This document shows, one piece after another, positions 53,244-62,974 of a stretch of DNA of 64,000 nucleotides. Within the stretch, counting starts at the first letter, position 1. Each line of letters starts with the position of its first letter. The DNA is from Novipirellula galeiformis (GTDB taxonomy: Bacteria > Planctomycetota > Planctomycetia > Pirellulales > Pirellulaceae). The notes under the pieces are model-generated. The model was not told the origin of the DNA. It saw only the letters and a list, made by a program, of their open reading frames with translations, and did no database searches. The stretch lies in contig NZ_SJPT01000007.1 of assembly GCF_007860095.1 (NCBI RefSeq), positions 348,696-412,695 on the forward strand, read 5' to 3'. Position numbers and translations under genes: made by a program.

Positions 53244-56200
53244 AGCTTTGGCGGTTGGCGAATTCTTGTTGCATGATTTCAAAATCGCGACGCTCGGCCG
53301 GGGTCAGGACCGTTTCCTTGAGCGCCCGTACATTCAACTTGGCCCATTGGGCTCGCGATTCCACTTTGTCTCCGGCCCGCATCAACGCCATCAGCAAATG
53401 GAATCGATAACGTGGGTCGTCTGAACCGGACGTGGCTTCACGCAGAATCGAGATCGCTTCGTCGATGCGGCCGTTCCGTAGCAGCACCAAGCCTTGGGTG
53501 TCCAACAATTCCGGACTGCGGCCATACAAATCGATCGCTTTTTGAATTCGGGACACCGCGGAGGCTTCACGCCCTGCGATTTCGGAGAGCGCCATCGCCA
53601 AGTTATTCAGCACGCGAACGTTATCGGGCGCCAATTGCTCCGCTTTTTCATAGAGGGCAACGGCTTCGGGATAGCGTTGTTGCGAAAGTCGCAGCGTGGC
53701 GATCGATTCGATCAAACGCGGCACGTTGGCGAAACGCTTGATCGCATCGTCGAAGATCGCATCGATCTCGGCGGGCACGTTTTGAATGTCCCCTTGGATC
53801 GTGACCACGTCGGCCATCAACGCGACCGCGTCGGGTTGGCGAGTGGCTTGGTAGTGTGCTTGACAGATTTCCAACGCGCGGGGGAATTGCTTTCCGCGAG
53901 CCAAAGCAATCACGAAGACACGAAACGTATCACGATTTTCTTGGTAGGCCTGTTCCAACCACTCCAGTGCTTCTTCGTGATAGCCGAGATTCGAGAGCGT
54001 GCGACCGGCGGTTTCCCAGGCTCCGGCTTGCAGCATGGTGCCGGATTGGACGGTTTGTTCGGTCCACGCCTTCGTCAACTCCGCCGCCCGGACGTCGTCG
54101 CCCTGCTTGCGGGCCAACCGCAAGCGAATATCCAACCCGATCGGGGCCCCATTGCTGATCGCATCGAGTCGATCGGCCAAGGGAGCGACGTCGGCGATTT
54201 GGTCAGCTCGCAGCAGCAAGTCGGCAAATCGATAGAGGTCCATCACCTCGGGTTCATCGCGCCGCGTCAATGCGGTGTAGTGGCGACGAGCTTCGGCGAA
54301 CGCGCGTTGCGCATCGGGGGATTGGGGACCACCTTTGGCATTCGCCCATCGCCGCCGCTCCAACGCCGCCAACATCCGCATCGCATCATCGCTGTCGTGG
54401 CCACCGGTGCGGATCAATCGATCCAAGATCGCAGCGGCCTCGCGTTGTTGCTCTTGATCACCACGATTGATCAGGATCAATGCATACAGCAATTGATTTT
54501 GCGATGAGGCGGCGGTTTCGTTTTTCAATAATTCGGCGAGTCGTTCCCAGGGGACGTTGCCTCCGTCGCGTAGCGCGATCGTCAAGGCCAAACGGTTACG
54601 AATGTCCGCGCGGTCGGGCGCTAATTGGTAGGCCTGCTCCAGCATTTCGATCGTTTTCGGATCTTCGCGGCGAGCTTGATGGTACTGGGACAGCGCCACA
54701 TAGACGTTGGGATCCTGGGGGGCGACCTGCAAGGCGTGGTTTAACGCGGGCAACGCGGCGGCAAAATCGTTGAGTTCGACATAGGCCAACCCGACAAACA
54801 ACGACCGTGTCGGTTCGGCGATCTTGCTGCGGAGTGCTTGCTGCAATTCCAAGTGGACTTCCTCGTTGCCAAAGAACGCCGCTTGCAAACGCACTCGCAA
54901 TTGGTAGGCCTGCAGCGAGCTGTCGCCCGAGGCGGCTAAGGCTTGGTCATAGGCTTGTTTGGCCTCGCCGACCAACCTCGCTCGCGTTTCGGTTTGCTCG
55001 GTCGCTTGGGCGGCACGCGCGGCGGTTTGTCCCAAGATCAGCCAAGCATTGGTGTCGCCTGGATTGTGTTTCGTTCCCGCCCGGGCAAGATCCAACCCTT
55101 GCGAGTAATCTCCTTTTTTAGCTGCGATCGCGACTGCCAAGGCGGTGATCGTGGAATGGGTATCGAGCATCCGTTCAAAGCGGCTCAATTCCGCCTCGGC
55201 CTCGGCGACCCGATTGGCACGATTGAGTTGGTCGACCAATAGCAACAGCGTGGTGACGCGTTGGTCACCACTGTCGATTCCCCGGCGGAGCGCGTCGATG
55301 GCGCGTTGGGATTCGCCCAACCGGGCCGCGATCGTGCCTTCCAACGACAGCCCCAGGCCCCAGCGAGGTCGGGTGTTACGAATTGCGGTTTGTAACTCAC
55401 TGGCGGTTCCTAACAAGCGACTTCGCTTGGGATCGTTTGCGTCCAATCGATCCCATTCGGCTTGCAATCGCGTCGCCTGGGCCAATCGCCACCATGAACC
55501 CTGTTCGCCTTCGTATTGGCGGAGTTCTTGTTCCCATCGGAGCGCCTCGCGAAACGGCGAATCGGAGTCGCCCACGGGATTGGCGGTCGCAGCTGGATCG
55601 GCTGGGTTGGCTAACGTTGGGTTGGCCAACGCCAACGTGAACAAGCGAAACAGATGCTCGGGCGTCCGCTGGTCTTCGGGAATGCGGCCCAGCAATTCCG
55701 CGGGGCCGAGACCGCCGAGCTCACTGGGCCCGCCGGCATCTTGCTGATTTCCGGCTGGTTTGCGGGACGCTTGTTTGGCTTGCGCGATATCAGCTGCCAA
55801 CGTCAAACACTCCGCCGCGTCGGCGGGAATGGCTTCGGCGTGTTGGACCAACTGTTGGATCGCTTCATCACGTGAACCGGCGGCGACCAAGCAGCGTGCG
55901 AGCGTTTTATGATAGGTGAGCGCATCGTCGCCCACGATTTGGCGTAGTCGCTCCATCGCGGCTTGAGAGCGTTGTGCTTGCCCGGCCGTCGCCAGACTGA
56001 GCGCGGCGACCGATTGCAATTCCGTGTTTTTGGGGAAGCGTTCGGCCAGCGTGGCCAACCGATCGATCGCTTGTTCGCGTTGTTGTCCGTTTTCGGAATC
56101 GGGGATCGCGAGCGCCAACAATTCCAATTGAGCTTCGAGTTGCCCCCGCTCGGCGGCTTGGGAATCCGGCAACTGGGCCACCGATCGACGTAGTTTTTCC

Positions 56201-58074
56201 AGATCCCGCGTCACGGCAGCAAAATCTCGCTGTGCCGGAGGCAATGCCATTTGAACCCGGACCAACGCTTGAGCGCGGGCGACCAACACTCCCAGCGACG
56301 TGCCGCCGATCGATTGCCATTGTTGGCGCGAGCGATTCGTGTCTCCGGAGGCCGCCCAGGCGCGGGCGGCGTCGACGCGGTATTGAGGGTTGCCCGGATC
56401 CAAATGGATCGCTCGCTCATAAGCGGTCGCTGCTAAATCCCAAGCCCCCGACCGCTCGTAGGCCGTCGCAACCAACACGGCGGCGCGAACGCGTTGTTCA
56501 TCGGGCATGGGAAATTGAGAATCGAGCGCCGCGTGCAGTAGCGAGATGGCGGTTTGCAGCTTGTGTTCACGCAGGGCGATTTGGCCTCGCAGCAGACGCA
56601 TGTTCCAGGTGGCGTGATCCAAAGTGCTCTGCGCTGCGGCACGCTGGCCGCGAGTCATGTGAGCTCCCGTTGGCCCCGCCAAGTCGGATGCGCTGCGGCG
56701 CAACAAGCCGGACAATTTCGAAATCGCCGCAGTCGCCTCGGCAACGGTCCCCTGTTCGGCCAAGGCCGAGGCGTGGGTGAGTTGCAATTGCAACGAATCA
56801 TCGGCCAAACGGGTGATCCCACGTTGCCACAGCTCGATCGCTTGTTGCGGCTCGTTGGCACGCCAATGTTGTTGACCGCGTTGCAGATGGACCGCTTCAA
56901 TCAACGCCGCCGGGACCTCCATCTCGGTCAAGGTGATCAGGGTATCGAGTCGATCGCGGGCGACCGACTGCTGAGCTTCCGTGGCATTCGCTTGAATCCC
57001 CGCGGCGGTCGATAACAGGACCAGTTCGTAATCCCAGCGGGGCGAATAGGCGGCGGCAACGGGCGAGGTTGCAACGAGCGAGGTTGCGTCGGAGGCCGGC
57101 TGAGTCTTTTCTGTCTCAGCGTGGTTCTGCAGGCGGCGGAGTGCGGAAGCGACGATCGATTGAATTCGTTCTTGCGCCTGCTCGGGCGACGTTTGTTGCA
57201 AGTACCGGTAAACGATCCATTGGGCGTGACCGTTATCGTGCTTCACTTCGAGATGGGCGATGACTTCGGCCCTGACTTTCTCTACCCACTGAGTCAACGC
57301 GCTCGCTGCGGCACCTTCCTTGGGCGGGCTGAACGATTCAGGATGATTCAAACACTGGTCGATCAACGTCGCGGCCAAATCGAGATCATCCCGATTGGCA
57401 TCCCAGGCGATGTGAACGACGTCACCGAGGGGTTGTTGCGAGAACCATCGCCAAAACTGCGTTTTTTCGGCATGTTTCTTCGGGTCACGATGATCGTCGT
57501 TTTCCAAAGCGAATTGCCCGACGCGGGCCAGCGCCATGCTGCGCAGCATCTCTGCGTCGAAGTGTGGCGGCGCCAATTGGATGATTTGGCGTTCCGCTTC
57601 ATCGGCATAACGCGGCCCGTACTGCAACAAACGCTTGATCAAGCGACGACGCAGCCCAGACTCCTGCGACGCAGCATCGGGTGTGCGTTCCTGCTGCTGT
57701 AAACTTGCCAGTGCATCCCGCAGCGTCCGACGCGCCCGCTCGATCCGCTCGGGTTGATTGGCGGGAGCCGTGTCGACGGCGTTATCGGCCGCCAATGCCA
57801 ACAAAACCGTCCCTTCACTGTCGTCCGGATGCAGCAAACGATATCGTTTTAGCCAACGAATTTGCTCCTCCCAATCCTGGTTCGCTTCCGCCGCCTGGGC
57901 CTTGTCCATCACGGACGACGCGATTTGGCGAGATTGCATCCAGTACAACACACTGGCCACGAGTGCCAGTGCAAGACAAGCCGCCACCGACTTGAATATC
58001 AACGGTGTGTTCCATTCCCACCGAACACTTCGTTGGGCGCGTTTTTCGCTGACGGTTCTTTGAACTTCAGTCAT
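53239..58074 (-). CDS. Very large TPR protein of the exosortase/EPS locus
   Basis: 1611 residues. Short cytosolic N-terminus, one membrane helix (about 24-46, LIFKSVAACLALALVASVLYW as a landmark), then almost entirely helical tetratricopeptide repeats, for example AYERAIHLDPGNPQYRVDAARAWA, ALNHALQVAPQDPNVYVALSQYH and LYEKAEQLAPDNVRVLNNLAMALSE-type units with the W/L/G/Y/A/F/A/P pattern. TPR proteins of exosortase loci (PrsT/PEP-CTERM TPR type) are usually about 900 residues, so this is exceptionally long. Likely an inner-membrane-anchored periplasmic scaffold for the export machinery. ATG 58074. The last codons run into the MITE-like element. Confidence 0.85.
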   Translation of the reverse strand: MTEVQRTVSEKRAQRSVRWEWNTPLIFKSVAACLALALVASVLYWMQSRQIASSVMDKAQAAEANQDWEEQIRWLKRYRLLHPDDSEGTVLLALAADNAVDTAPANQPERIERARRTLRDALASLQQQERTPDAASQESGLRRRLIKRLLQYGPRYADEAERQIIQLAPPHFDAEMLRSMALARVGQFALENDDHRDPKKHAEKTQFWRWFSQQPLGDVVHIAWDANRDDLDLAATLIDQCLNHPESFSPPKEGAAASALTQWVEKVRAEVIAHLEVKHDNGHAQWIVYRYLQQTSPEQAQERIQSIVASALRRLQNHAETEKTQPASDATSLVATSPVAAAYSPRWDYELVLLSTAAGIQANATEAQQSVARDRLDTLITLTEMEVPAALIEAVHLQRGQQHWRANEPQQAIELWQRGITRLADDSLQLQLTHASALAEQGTVAEATAAISKLSGLLRRSASDLAGPTGAHMTRGQRAAAQSTLDHATWNMRLLRGQIALREHKLQTAISLLHAALDSQFPMPDEQRVRAAVLVATAYERSGAWDLAATAYERAIHLDPGNPQYRVDAARAWAASGDTNRSRQQWQSIGGTSLGVLVARAQALVRVQMALPPAQRDFAAVTRDLEKLRRSVAQLPDSQAAERGQLEAQLELLALAIPDSENGQQREQAIDRLATLAERFPKNTELQSVAALSLATAGQAQRSQAAMERLRQIVGDDALTYHKTLARCLVAAGSRDEAIQQLVQHAEAIPADAAECLTLAADIAQAKQASRKPAGNQQDAGGPSELGGLGPAELLGRIPEDQRTPEHLFRLFTLALANPTLANPADPAATANPVGDSDSPFREALRWEQELRQYEGEQGSWWRLAQATRLQAEWDRLDANDPKRSRLLGTASELQTAIRNTRPRWGLGLSLEGTIAARLGESQRAIDALRRGIDSGDQRVTTLLLLVDQLNRANRVAEAEAELSRFERMLDTHSTITALAVAIAAKKGDYSQGLDLARAGTKHNPGDTNAWLILGQTAARAAQATEQTETRARLVGEAKQAYDQALAASGDSSLQAYQLRVRLQAAFFGNEEVHLELQQALRSKIAEPTRSLFVGLAYVELNDFAAALPALNHALQVAPQDPNVYVALSQYHQARREDPKTIEMLEQAYQLAPDRADIRNRLALTIALRDGGNVPWERLAELLKNETAASSQNQLLYALILINRGDQEQQREAAAILDRLIRTGGHDSDDAMRMLAALERRRWANAKGGPQSPDAQRAFAEARRHYTALTRRDEPEVMDLYRFADLLLRADQIADVAPLADRLDAISNGAPIGLDIRLRLARKQGDDVRAAELTKAWTEQTVQSGTMLQAGAWETAGRTLSNLGYHEEALEWLEQAYQENRDTFRVFVIALARGKQFPRALEICQAHYQATRQPDAVALMADVVTIQGDIQNVPAEIDAIFDDAIKRFANVPRLIESIATLRLSQQRYPEAVALYEKAEQLAPDNVRVLNNLAMALSEIAGREASAVSRIQKAIDLYGRSPELLDTQGLVLLRNGRIDEAISILREATSGSDDPRYRFHLLMALMRAGDKVESRAQWAKLNVRALKETVLTPAERRDFEIMQQEFANRQSS

Positions 58075-58286
58075 GCAATTAATAAGTAAACGACAAAGCG
58101 GGGTGCGGAAACACCACAGCAGAAGTCAGTGGAAGTGGGGAGGGTGCGAAAACGTGAGGCTTCGGTAGATGTTTAAAAACAACGGTTGATTTAATCAGCC
58201 GCCCCGCGTTAGCGTCCGGTTCGCATCGGTTGCCTACGTCGCGTTTTGTTTGCGGAGCAAACAACGACTTTATCGGCGACGGGTCG
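58075..58286. repeat. Gap with inverted gtttgctccgcaaac element
   Basis: 212 bases between the Wzc-like and TPR genes. The element (about 58241-58269) is in reverse orientation compared with the copies at 13.4-19.2 kb. Nothing else is supported. Confidence 0.6.
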
Positions 58287-60638
58287 CTACAACACACTTT
58301 GCTCATTCATCCCGCCGTGCAACGGCATGCCTGCGGGCGTAGGTGTAGCCACCGCATCGGGCACTCGATCGTGCTTAGGCGTCAAATAGCGATAGTCGCC
58401 GTAGCGGTAGGCATAGTTGCTGTAGGGGACGCCGCTAAACACAGTGCCGACGACGTTAGCACCAGCGGCCTCCAAACGACGACTGCTCCGCACGACGGTA
58501 TCGCTACGGCTGACGTCACGCATCACACACACCAAAGTGGCATCCGTCTCCGCTGCGATGGCCAGGGTTTCACCTGCGGCCAATACCGGAGCGGTGTCGA
58601 TCACCACGTAGCTGTAATGCTCGAGGGCTCGATCAAGCAAATCTCGCAGCGCCGATGCGTTGAGCAAGCGGTGCGGACTCATGTCAAGCTGTCCGGCGGG
58701 CATCACATGCACCAGATCGCCGAGGGAGCGGTCGATGGCATTGTCAAAATCGACCTCACCGGAGAGTACCTTGCTCAAGCCGGCCCCCATCTCGAGTCCA
58801 AAAATCGCGTGTTGATCGGGACTGCGGAGGTCGGCGTCGATCAACAGCACGGTTTTCCCGCACGCCTTGGCCAATGAGATGGCCAATTGCGAGGACACAC
58901 TACTTTTGCCTTCGCCCGACATGCTGCTAGCGATGGTGATCGAGCGGACTCCGACCGTATCTCGGGACAACATCAAATTAGCCCTCAACGTATCGATACT
59001 CTCTTCGAAGACGCGTTGGCGTTTGCCGACTCCAATCTTCGAGGGCAGTCGTGCGACTTCGCCAATCACGGGAGCCACGTCCTTGGATTCCAAGGTGGTG
59101 GCATCACTGATTCGTTGGGTACGGAATTCCCAGAGCAAGCCCAACAGGAAGGGGATGGCAAAGGCACCGGCAGCGACGACGACCATGTTCTTGGTTGGCA
59201 TCGGCTCGATAGGACGCGTCGGCGTGTTAGCCGCCGCCATCGTGTGCACGCCGCTGCCGCGTCGACGCTCGGTACGAATCGCTGCGACGCGTTGATTCAA
59301 TTGAGCCAGGATGCCGACCGCGACCTCGCGATCTTCCTGGGCAAACTTTAGATCCGCGGAGTTGCCACCCTGTTTTTCCAAGCGTGCTTTTTCGTTGTCA
59401 TATTCTTGTTGCGTGATCGCGCGTTTGGCCTTCAGTTCCGCCAATCGTTGTTGGTCGGACTGTTGCCCCAATTTCAATTCGGCTTTTCGTTTGAATTCTA
59501 ACTGAGCCAACTGGGCCTTGCGGTTTCGCTCGGCAAGCTCCAGGGCGTCACTTTTGATTTCCGCGACCGCCGTTGACCGCACGTCGATGCGAGCTTGACG
59601 CAAGTCATCCTCGGTGTCGGCAAGCTGAGTTTTTAAGCCCTCGTAGTGATCGCGTTGAATGCGGACCAAATCACCATCTTCCATCGAGCGAATCATCCCT
59701 TGCAACTGAGCCACTCGATTTTCATATCGGCTCACTTCTGCACTGGACTCGACGTAGCGATCGATCTCGGCGGTCGTCGGCTCGGGGATCTCAAGTTTGG
59801 GCAACTCAATATTGCGGTCCGATTCGCCGGAGACGCCCGCTTCGTGCATCGCCACTTTGGCTTCAAGAATCGATTCCTCCACGATGTAGTTTGCCAAATC
59901 CCGTCGCAAACCGGTCAGAATCGAAAGATCGTTCTCAAGGCCTTCGACGCGTTGGGTGGGATCAAAACCGAGTGCCGCTTTGCTCAATTCGCGGACCCGT
60001 TTCTCGTGGGCTTGGACTTCACTTTTCCAAAGCTCGATCGACGGCGCCAACCAACTTTCCAAGTTGGAGACACGTTCGCCATCGAGCCGGTCTCGTTGCA
60101 CCAAATAAGCCTCGGTCACCTTGTTGCAAACCAATGCAGCGACTTCGGGATCGGCATGCTTGAAGCTGATCGTCAGCAACGAATCGACTCCCGCATTGCC
60201 GATGCTTAACCCCGCTCGCAACGCATTCTTAGCCGCTTCGCTGTTCTGAAACAGTCCGGTCGCTTGCACCTCGGCATCGGCCAACACGCTGTCCAACACC
60301 AAATCGGTGGTGATCAGTTGGCGTTCGGTTGCTGCCAAGTTCCGCGACGTCGGCATGACGCCTTGGAACACCACGTAATCTTGGTTGGCTTCCAACAGGT
60401 GGGTTGCTTGGTAGATCGGCACAAATCGGGAATAGACGATAAAGGCCGCTGCCGCGGCTAACGACAATCCGATCGGGGTCGCCCATAACCAACAACGACG
60501 CACGGTCACCCAGAGCAATTTGGGGTCAAACTCGATGTTCGACTTATCGTTACCGTGGGCGCTGCGTTTGACCTTGGCACGACCCGAGGAATTTTGGCGG
60601 CGCGAGTCGGGGCCATTGGGATGGGGGGACATTTCCAC
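58287..60638 (-). CDS. Polysaccharide co-polymerase / BY-type tyrosine autokinase (Wzc-like)
   Basis: 783 residues. Wzz domain with two membrane helices (about 50-72 and 478-505) around a long periplasmic coiled coil; the cytosolic kinase has Walker A SSMSGEGKSS near 575, A' VLLIDADLRSPD and B YVVIDTAPVLAAGE. A Tyr-rich tail SNYAYRYGDYRYL (about 738-750) is the autophosphorylation cluster. It controls polysaccharide chain length and export. GTG 60638 has AGGA 7 bases upstream; ATG 60632 is the alternative. Same strand as the exosortase gene upstream. Confidence 0.93.
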   Translation of the reverse strand: MEMSPHPNGPDSRRQNSSGRAKVKRSAHGNDKSNIEFDPKLLWVTVRRCWLWATPIGLSLAAAAAFIVYSRFVPIYQATHLLEANQDYVVFQGVMPTSRNLAATERQLITTDLVLDSVLADAEVQATGLFQNSEAAKNALRAGLSIGNAGVDSLLTISFKHADPEVAALVCNKVTEAYLVQRDRLDGERVSNLESWLAPSIELWKSEVQAHEKRVRELSKAALGFDPTQRVEGLENDLSILTGLRRDLANYIVEESILEAKVAMHEAGVSGESDRNIELPKLEIPEPTTAEIDRYVESSAEVSRYENRVAQLQGMIRSMEDGDLVRIQRDHYEGLKTQLADTEDDLRQARIDVRSTAVAEIKSDALELAERNRKAQLAQLEFKRKAELKLGQQSDQQRLAELKAKRAITQQEYDNEKARLEKQGGNSADLKFAQEDREVAVGILAQLNQRVAAIRTERRRGSGVHTMAAANTPTRPIEPMPTKNMVVVAAGAFAIPFLLGLLWEFRTQRISDATTLESKDVAPVIGEVARLPSKIGVGKRQRVFEESIDTLRANLMLSRDTVGVRSITIASSMSGEGKSSVSSQLAISLAKACGKTVLLIDADLRSPDQHAIFGLEMGAGLSKVLSGEVDFDNAIDRSLGDLVHVMPAGQLDMSPHRLLNASALRDLLDRALEHYSYVVIDTAPVLAAGETLAIAAETDATLVCVMRDVSRSDTVVRSSRRLEAAGANVVGTVFSGVPYSNYAYRYGDYRYLTPKHDRVPDAVATPTPAGMPLHGGMNEQSVL

Positions 60639-60840
60639 TCGTGATTCCTATTTAGCTGACAAAAATTGCCAAAACGATGACGGGTGAGGTTCGCAGCATG
60701 CGTGCTGCGGACATGATCCGGCCGCGAGCGGAGCCAACGAAGACGATCGTTGAATCCGTGGGGCCGTCAAAAACAAATTGAACGTGAACTTCGCTCGGGA
60801 TCCAACGGAGACTTCGATCCGGATCCCGAGCCGATGGGGA

Positions 60841-62001
60841 TCAAGACGGTACGACGTTGCTGCGTAGCCGCTCGGTGTGATCGTGAATCTTGACAGGACG
60901 ATAAACCCGCTCCCAAAAAACCTTGACGCACCAGAGCAATCCGGCGGCCAGCGGGATCATCAGATAACCGCTCCAGTCGTGAATGAGATGTCGGGACGCG
61001 GGCGATGGGAACCAACCGTACAAGTAGCCTGTGGCGGTGATCCGCAATGCGTTCACCCACAATGCCATGGGCAGTGCAGCAACGAGGATGATGGTGCGAT
61101 CGATCCAACTGCGCCGGACGGTGGCACACCAGAAAAAGGCCATCGCAAACATCCCCACAAAGATGCGGAGCCCCGAGCAAGCTTGGGCAATCATCAATTG
61201 GTCGTCATCGACCCAAATCGTGTGTCCTTCGGCGATCGCAGGCAACCCTAGGATGCGCAACATGATCGTACTAAGGGTGGTCGCAACGCCTTGCAAATTC
61301 CAACTGAGCAGACTCTCGGCGCGATACGGCAGAGGCACCAACATCAGCAGAAAACAGATCGCCGGGGCCGCCCATCGCATCGCGGGGGCTCCCAACAGCA
61401 ACCAGACGATTCCGGCAACCAGTGGGACCAGTGACCAACCGTCCATAAAATCCATGTAAGCCAAACGTCCGACGATTCGCATGCCGACGCCCAGACCGAT
61501 CAATGACAAGCCGCGCCAATCGACATTGCGACGGACGCCGGGGAATTGATCCCAACGCATCCACAACAACATCAGCGAAAGCGGAATCACGATGTAACCG
61601 TGTGAATAGTCCGGCTCGTTTCGCCATTGCAACTCGAGCCATTCCCAGGTCGGCCAAAAGGCGAAGACAAAGGCAAAGGCAATCCCAGCCGCCCACAACC
61701 AAAAAACGGGCTTGGCCAAATGATCACCGGCGGGCAACAAGACCGAAGAGGCATTCGAAGCATGATGACGGGAAAAACGACGACCACCGCGACCGGTTGC
61801 ACGTTGCAGGGCGGCTTGGAAAACATTGCCGCGAGCGGCGGAGGAACTCGATGCCACAGAGGATGGCGAGCGTTTGCCACGGGCGCGTTTACCAGCGGAA
61901 TCCGAAGAGCCCGAACCGGCCAAACCCGCTCGTTTACTGGCTGCCTCGATCCTCGACTTGTCGATCGGCGGCCTGGTTTTGCGAGGCTTGCGTTTACTCA
62001 C
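60841..62001 (-). CDS. Exosortase (EpsH/Xrt family)
   Basis: 386 residues from GTG 62001, with a basic Ser/Arg-rich N-terminus (1-105) and about eight membrane helices. The three catalytic residues of exosortases are present: Cys 275 in AQACSGLRIF, Arg 320 in WVNALRIT and His 341 in HLIHDWSGY. Exosortases cut sorting signals of PEP-CTERM-like proteins and are linked to EPS production. The frame is open to 62214, but the extension is not family-like; GTG 62001 follows a G-run. An XrtU-like subtype is possible but cannot be assigned by eye. No substrate protein with a C-terminal sorting signal was found in the window. Confidence 0.9.
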   Translation of the reverse strand: MSKRKPRKTRPPIDKSRIEAASKRAGLAGSGSSDSAGKRARGKRSPSSVASSSSAARGNVFQAALQRATGRGGRRFSRHHASNASSVLLPAGDHLAKPVFWLWAAGIAFAFVFAFWPTWEWLELQWRNEPDYSHGYIVIPLSLMLLWMRWDQFPGVRRNVDWRGLSLIGLGVGMRIVGRLAYMDFMDGWSLVPLVAGIVWLLLGAPAMRWAAPAICFLLMLVPLPYRAESLLSWNLQGVATTLSTIMLRILGLPAIAEGHTIWVDDDQLMIAQACSGLRIFVGMFAMAFFWCATVRRSWIDRTIILVAALPMALWVNALRITATGYLYGWFPSPASRHLIHDWSGYLMIPLAAGLLWCVKVFWERVYRPVKIHDHTERLRSNVVPS

Positions 62002-62725
62002 GATGCCCCCCCCAACCACAGAGGAGACACCCAACGTACTAAAAAGGAACGTACGAAGTTGGGACTCAAAGCAGTCGCCAGGTAAACAATGAGCGGCCGA
62101 ACCGCGAGATGAACCAGGAGGCAGGAGTGCATATTTTTGTACAGACTTCGTCCACATGGGTGACACTTCTAACAAAAGCATCAACCAAATCGCGTACTCA
62201 GAGATCACACGCAAAAGGCCCCCCGAAAACCACTTCCATTACAGCGTGGTGAGGTCGCGTTTTGCATTTCCATTCAAGTTGAATGGCTACGTTAGATGTA
62301 CAACAGTCCGCTGACTGTTATGGTGGCCATACTAGGCCGCGCTTTAAGGATGGTCAATGATTCTCTCCGTTTTCCTGGGACAATCAACGGATGGGGTGAG
62401 GATTATAAGGGCGTCGGGAACGAGTACTTGGACTTAAAAACAATACGACCCTCAGGAAGAATTTAAGTAGGACATCGAGACCCCCGCCTTCAGCACACCC
62501 CACCCCCCTCACGCGAGTTTAATCTACATTCTGCATTCTGCAATCTGCTCTCCCACTCTCCTATTTTCCTAGGCAGCAAGGACTCGATGCCATTCACGTC
62601 AGCGGAAGGAAATGATGATTAGTACCATTGGTGAAATGACTTAACATTCCAACGGTGACAGCGTTCGCCAAAACATGGCCTAACGCCAAGCGACGGTAGC
62701 GACATCAAAATTAGAAATGCTCGAG
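62002..62725. other. Gap upstream of the exosortase gene
   Basis: No supported gene. The exosortase promoter should lie in the first few hundred bases. The phrase cttcgtccacatgggtgaca (62147) echoes cttcgtccacttgggtggca at 42174. A CT-rich stretch (62500-62570) resembles the start of a microsatellite. Confidence 0.45.
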
Positions 62726-62859
62726 CCTAAGCAGGTAGGCAGGAGTCTTTCGGTAGATTAGCCGTATGGGCGTTAGCCACGGTTCAAGCGGTCCAACCGG
62801 GGCTAACGCCCAAGCGGCTAACGGGATTTCACCCAATCATTCCTGCCTCCCTGCTTAGG
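62726..62859. mobile_element. 134-bp MITE-like palindrome, copy 2 (inverted)
   Basis: cctaagcaggtaggcaggag ... attcctgcctccctgcttag; same inner sequence (gggcgttagcc, ggttcaagcgg, ggggctaacgcccaagcggc) as 53110-53243 in the opposite orientation, with a few substitutions. The two copies bracket the TPR, Wzc-like and exosortase genes as inverted repeats. Confidence 0.75.
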
Positions 62860-62974
62860 TTGCAAAATTGATAAGGAAGCGAGTCGTTGCCGCGCCCTGA
62901 TTTCGGTGGCGATGGAAGATACGATTTATCACGTGCGGATTCAGTATTCTTGCCGACTAATCGATCACCAATCG

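Noticed and set aside
62002..62214. 71-residue N-terminal extension of the exosortase
   Set aside because: The extension lacks exosortase features and includes intergenic-like sequence shared with 42.17 kb; GTG 62001 is a better start, though not proven.
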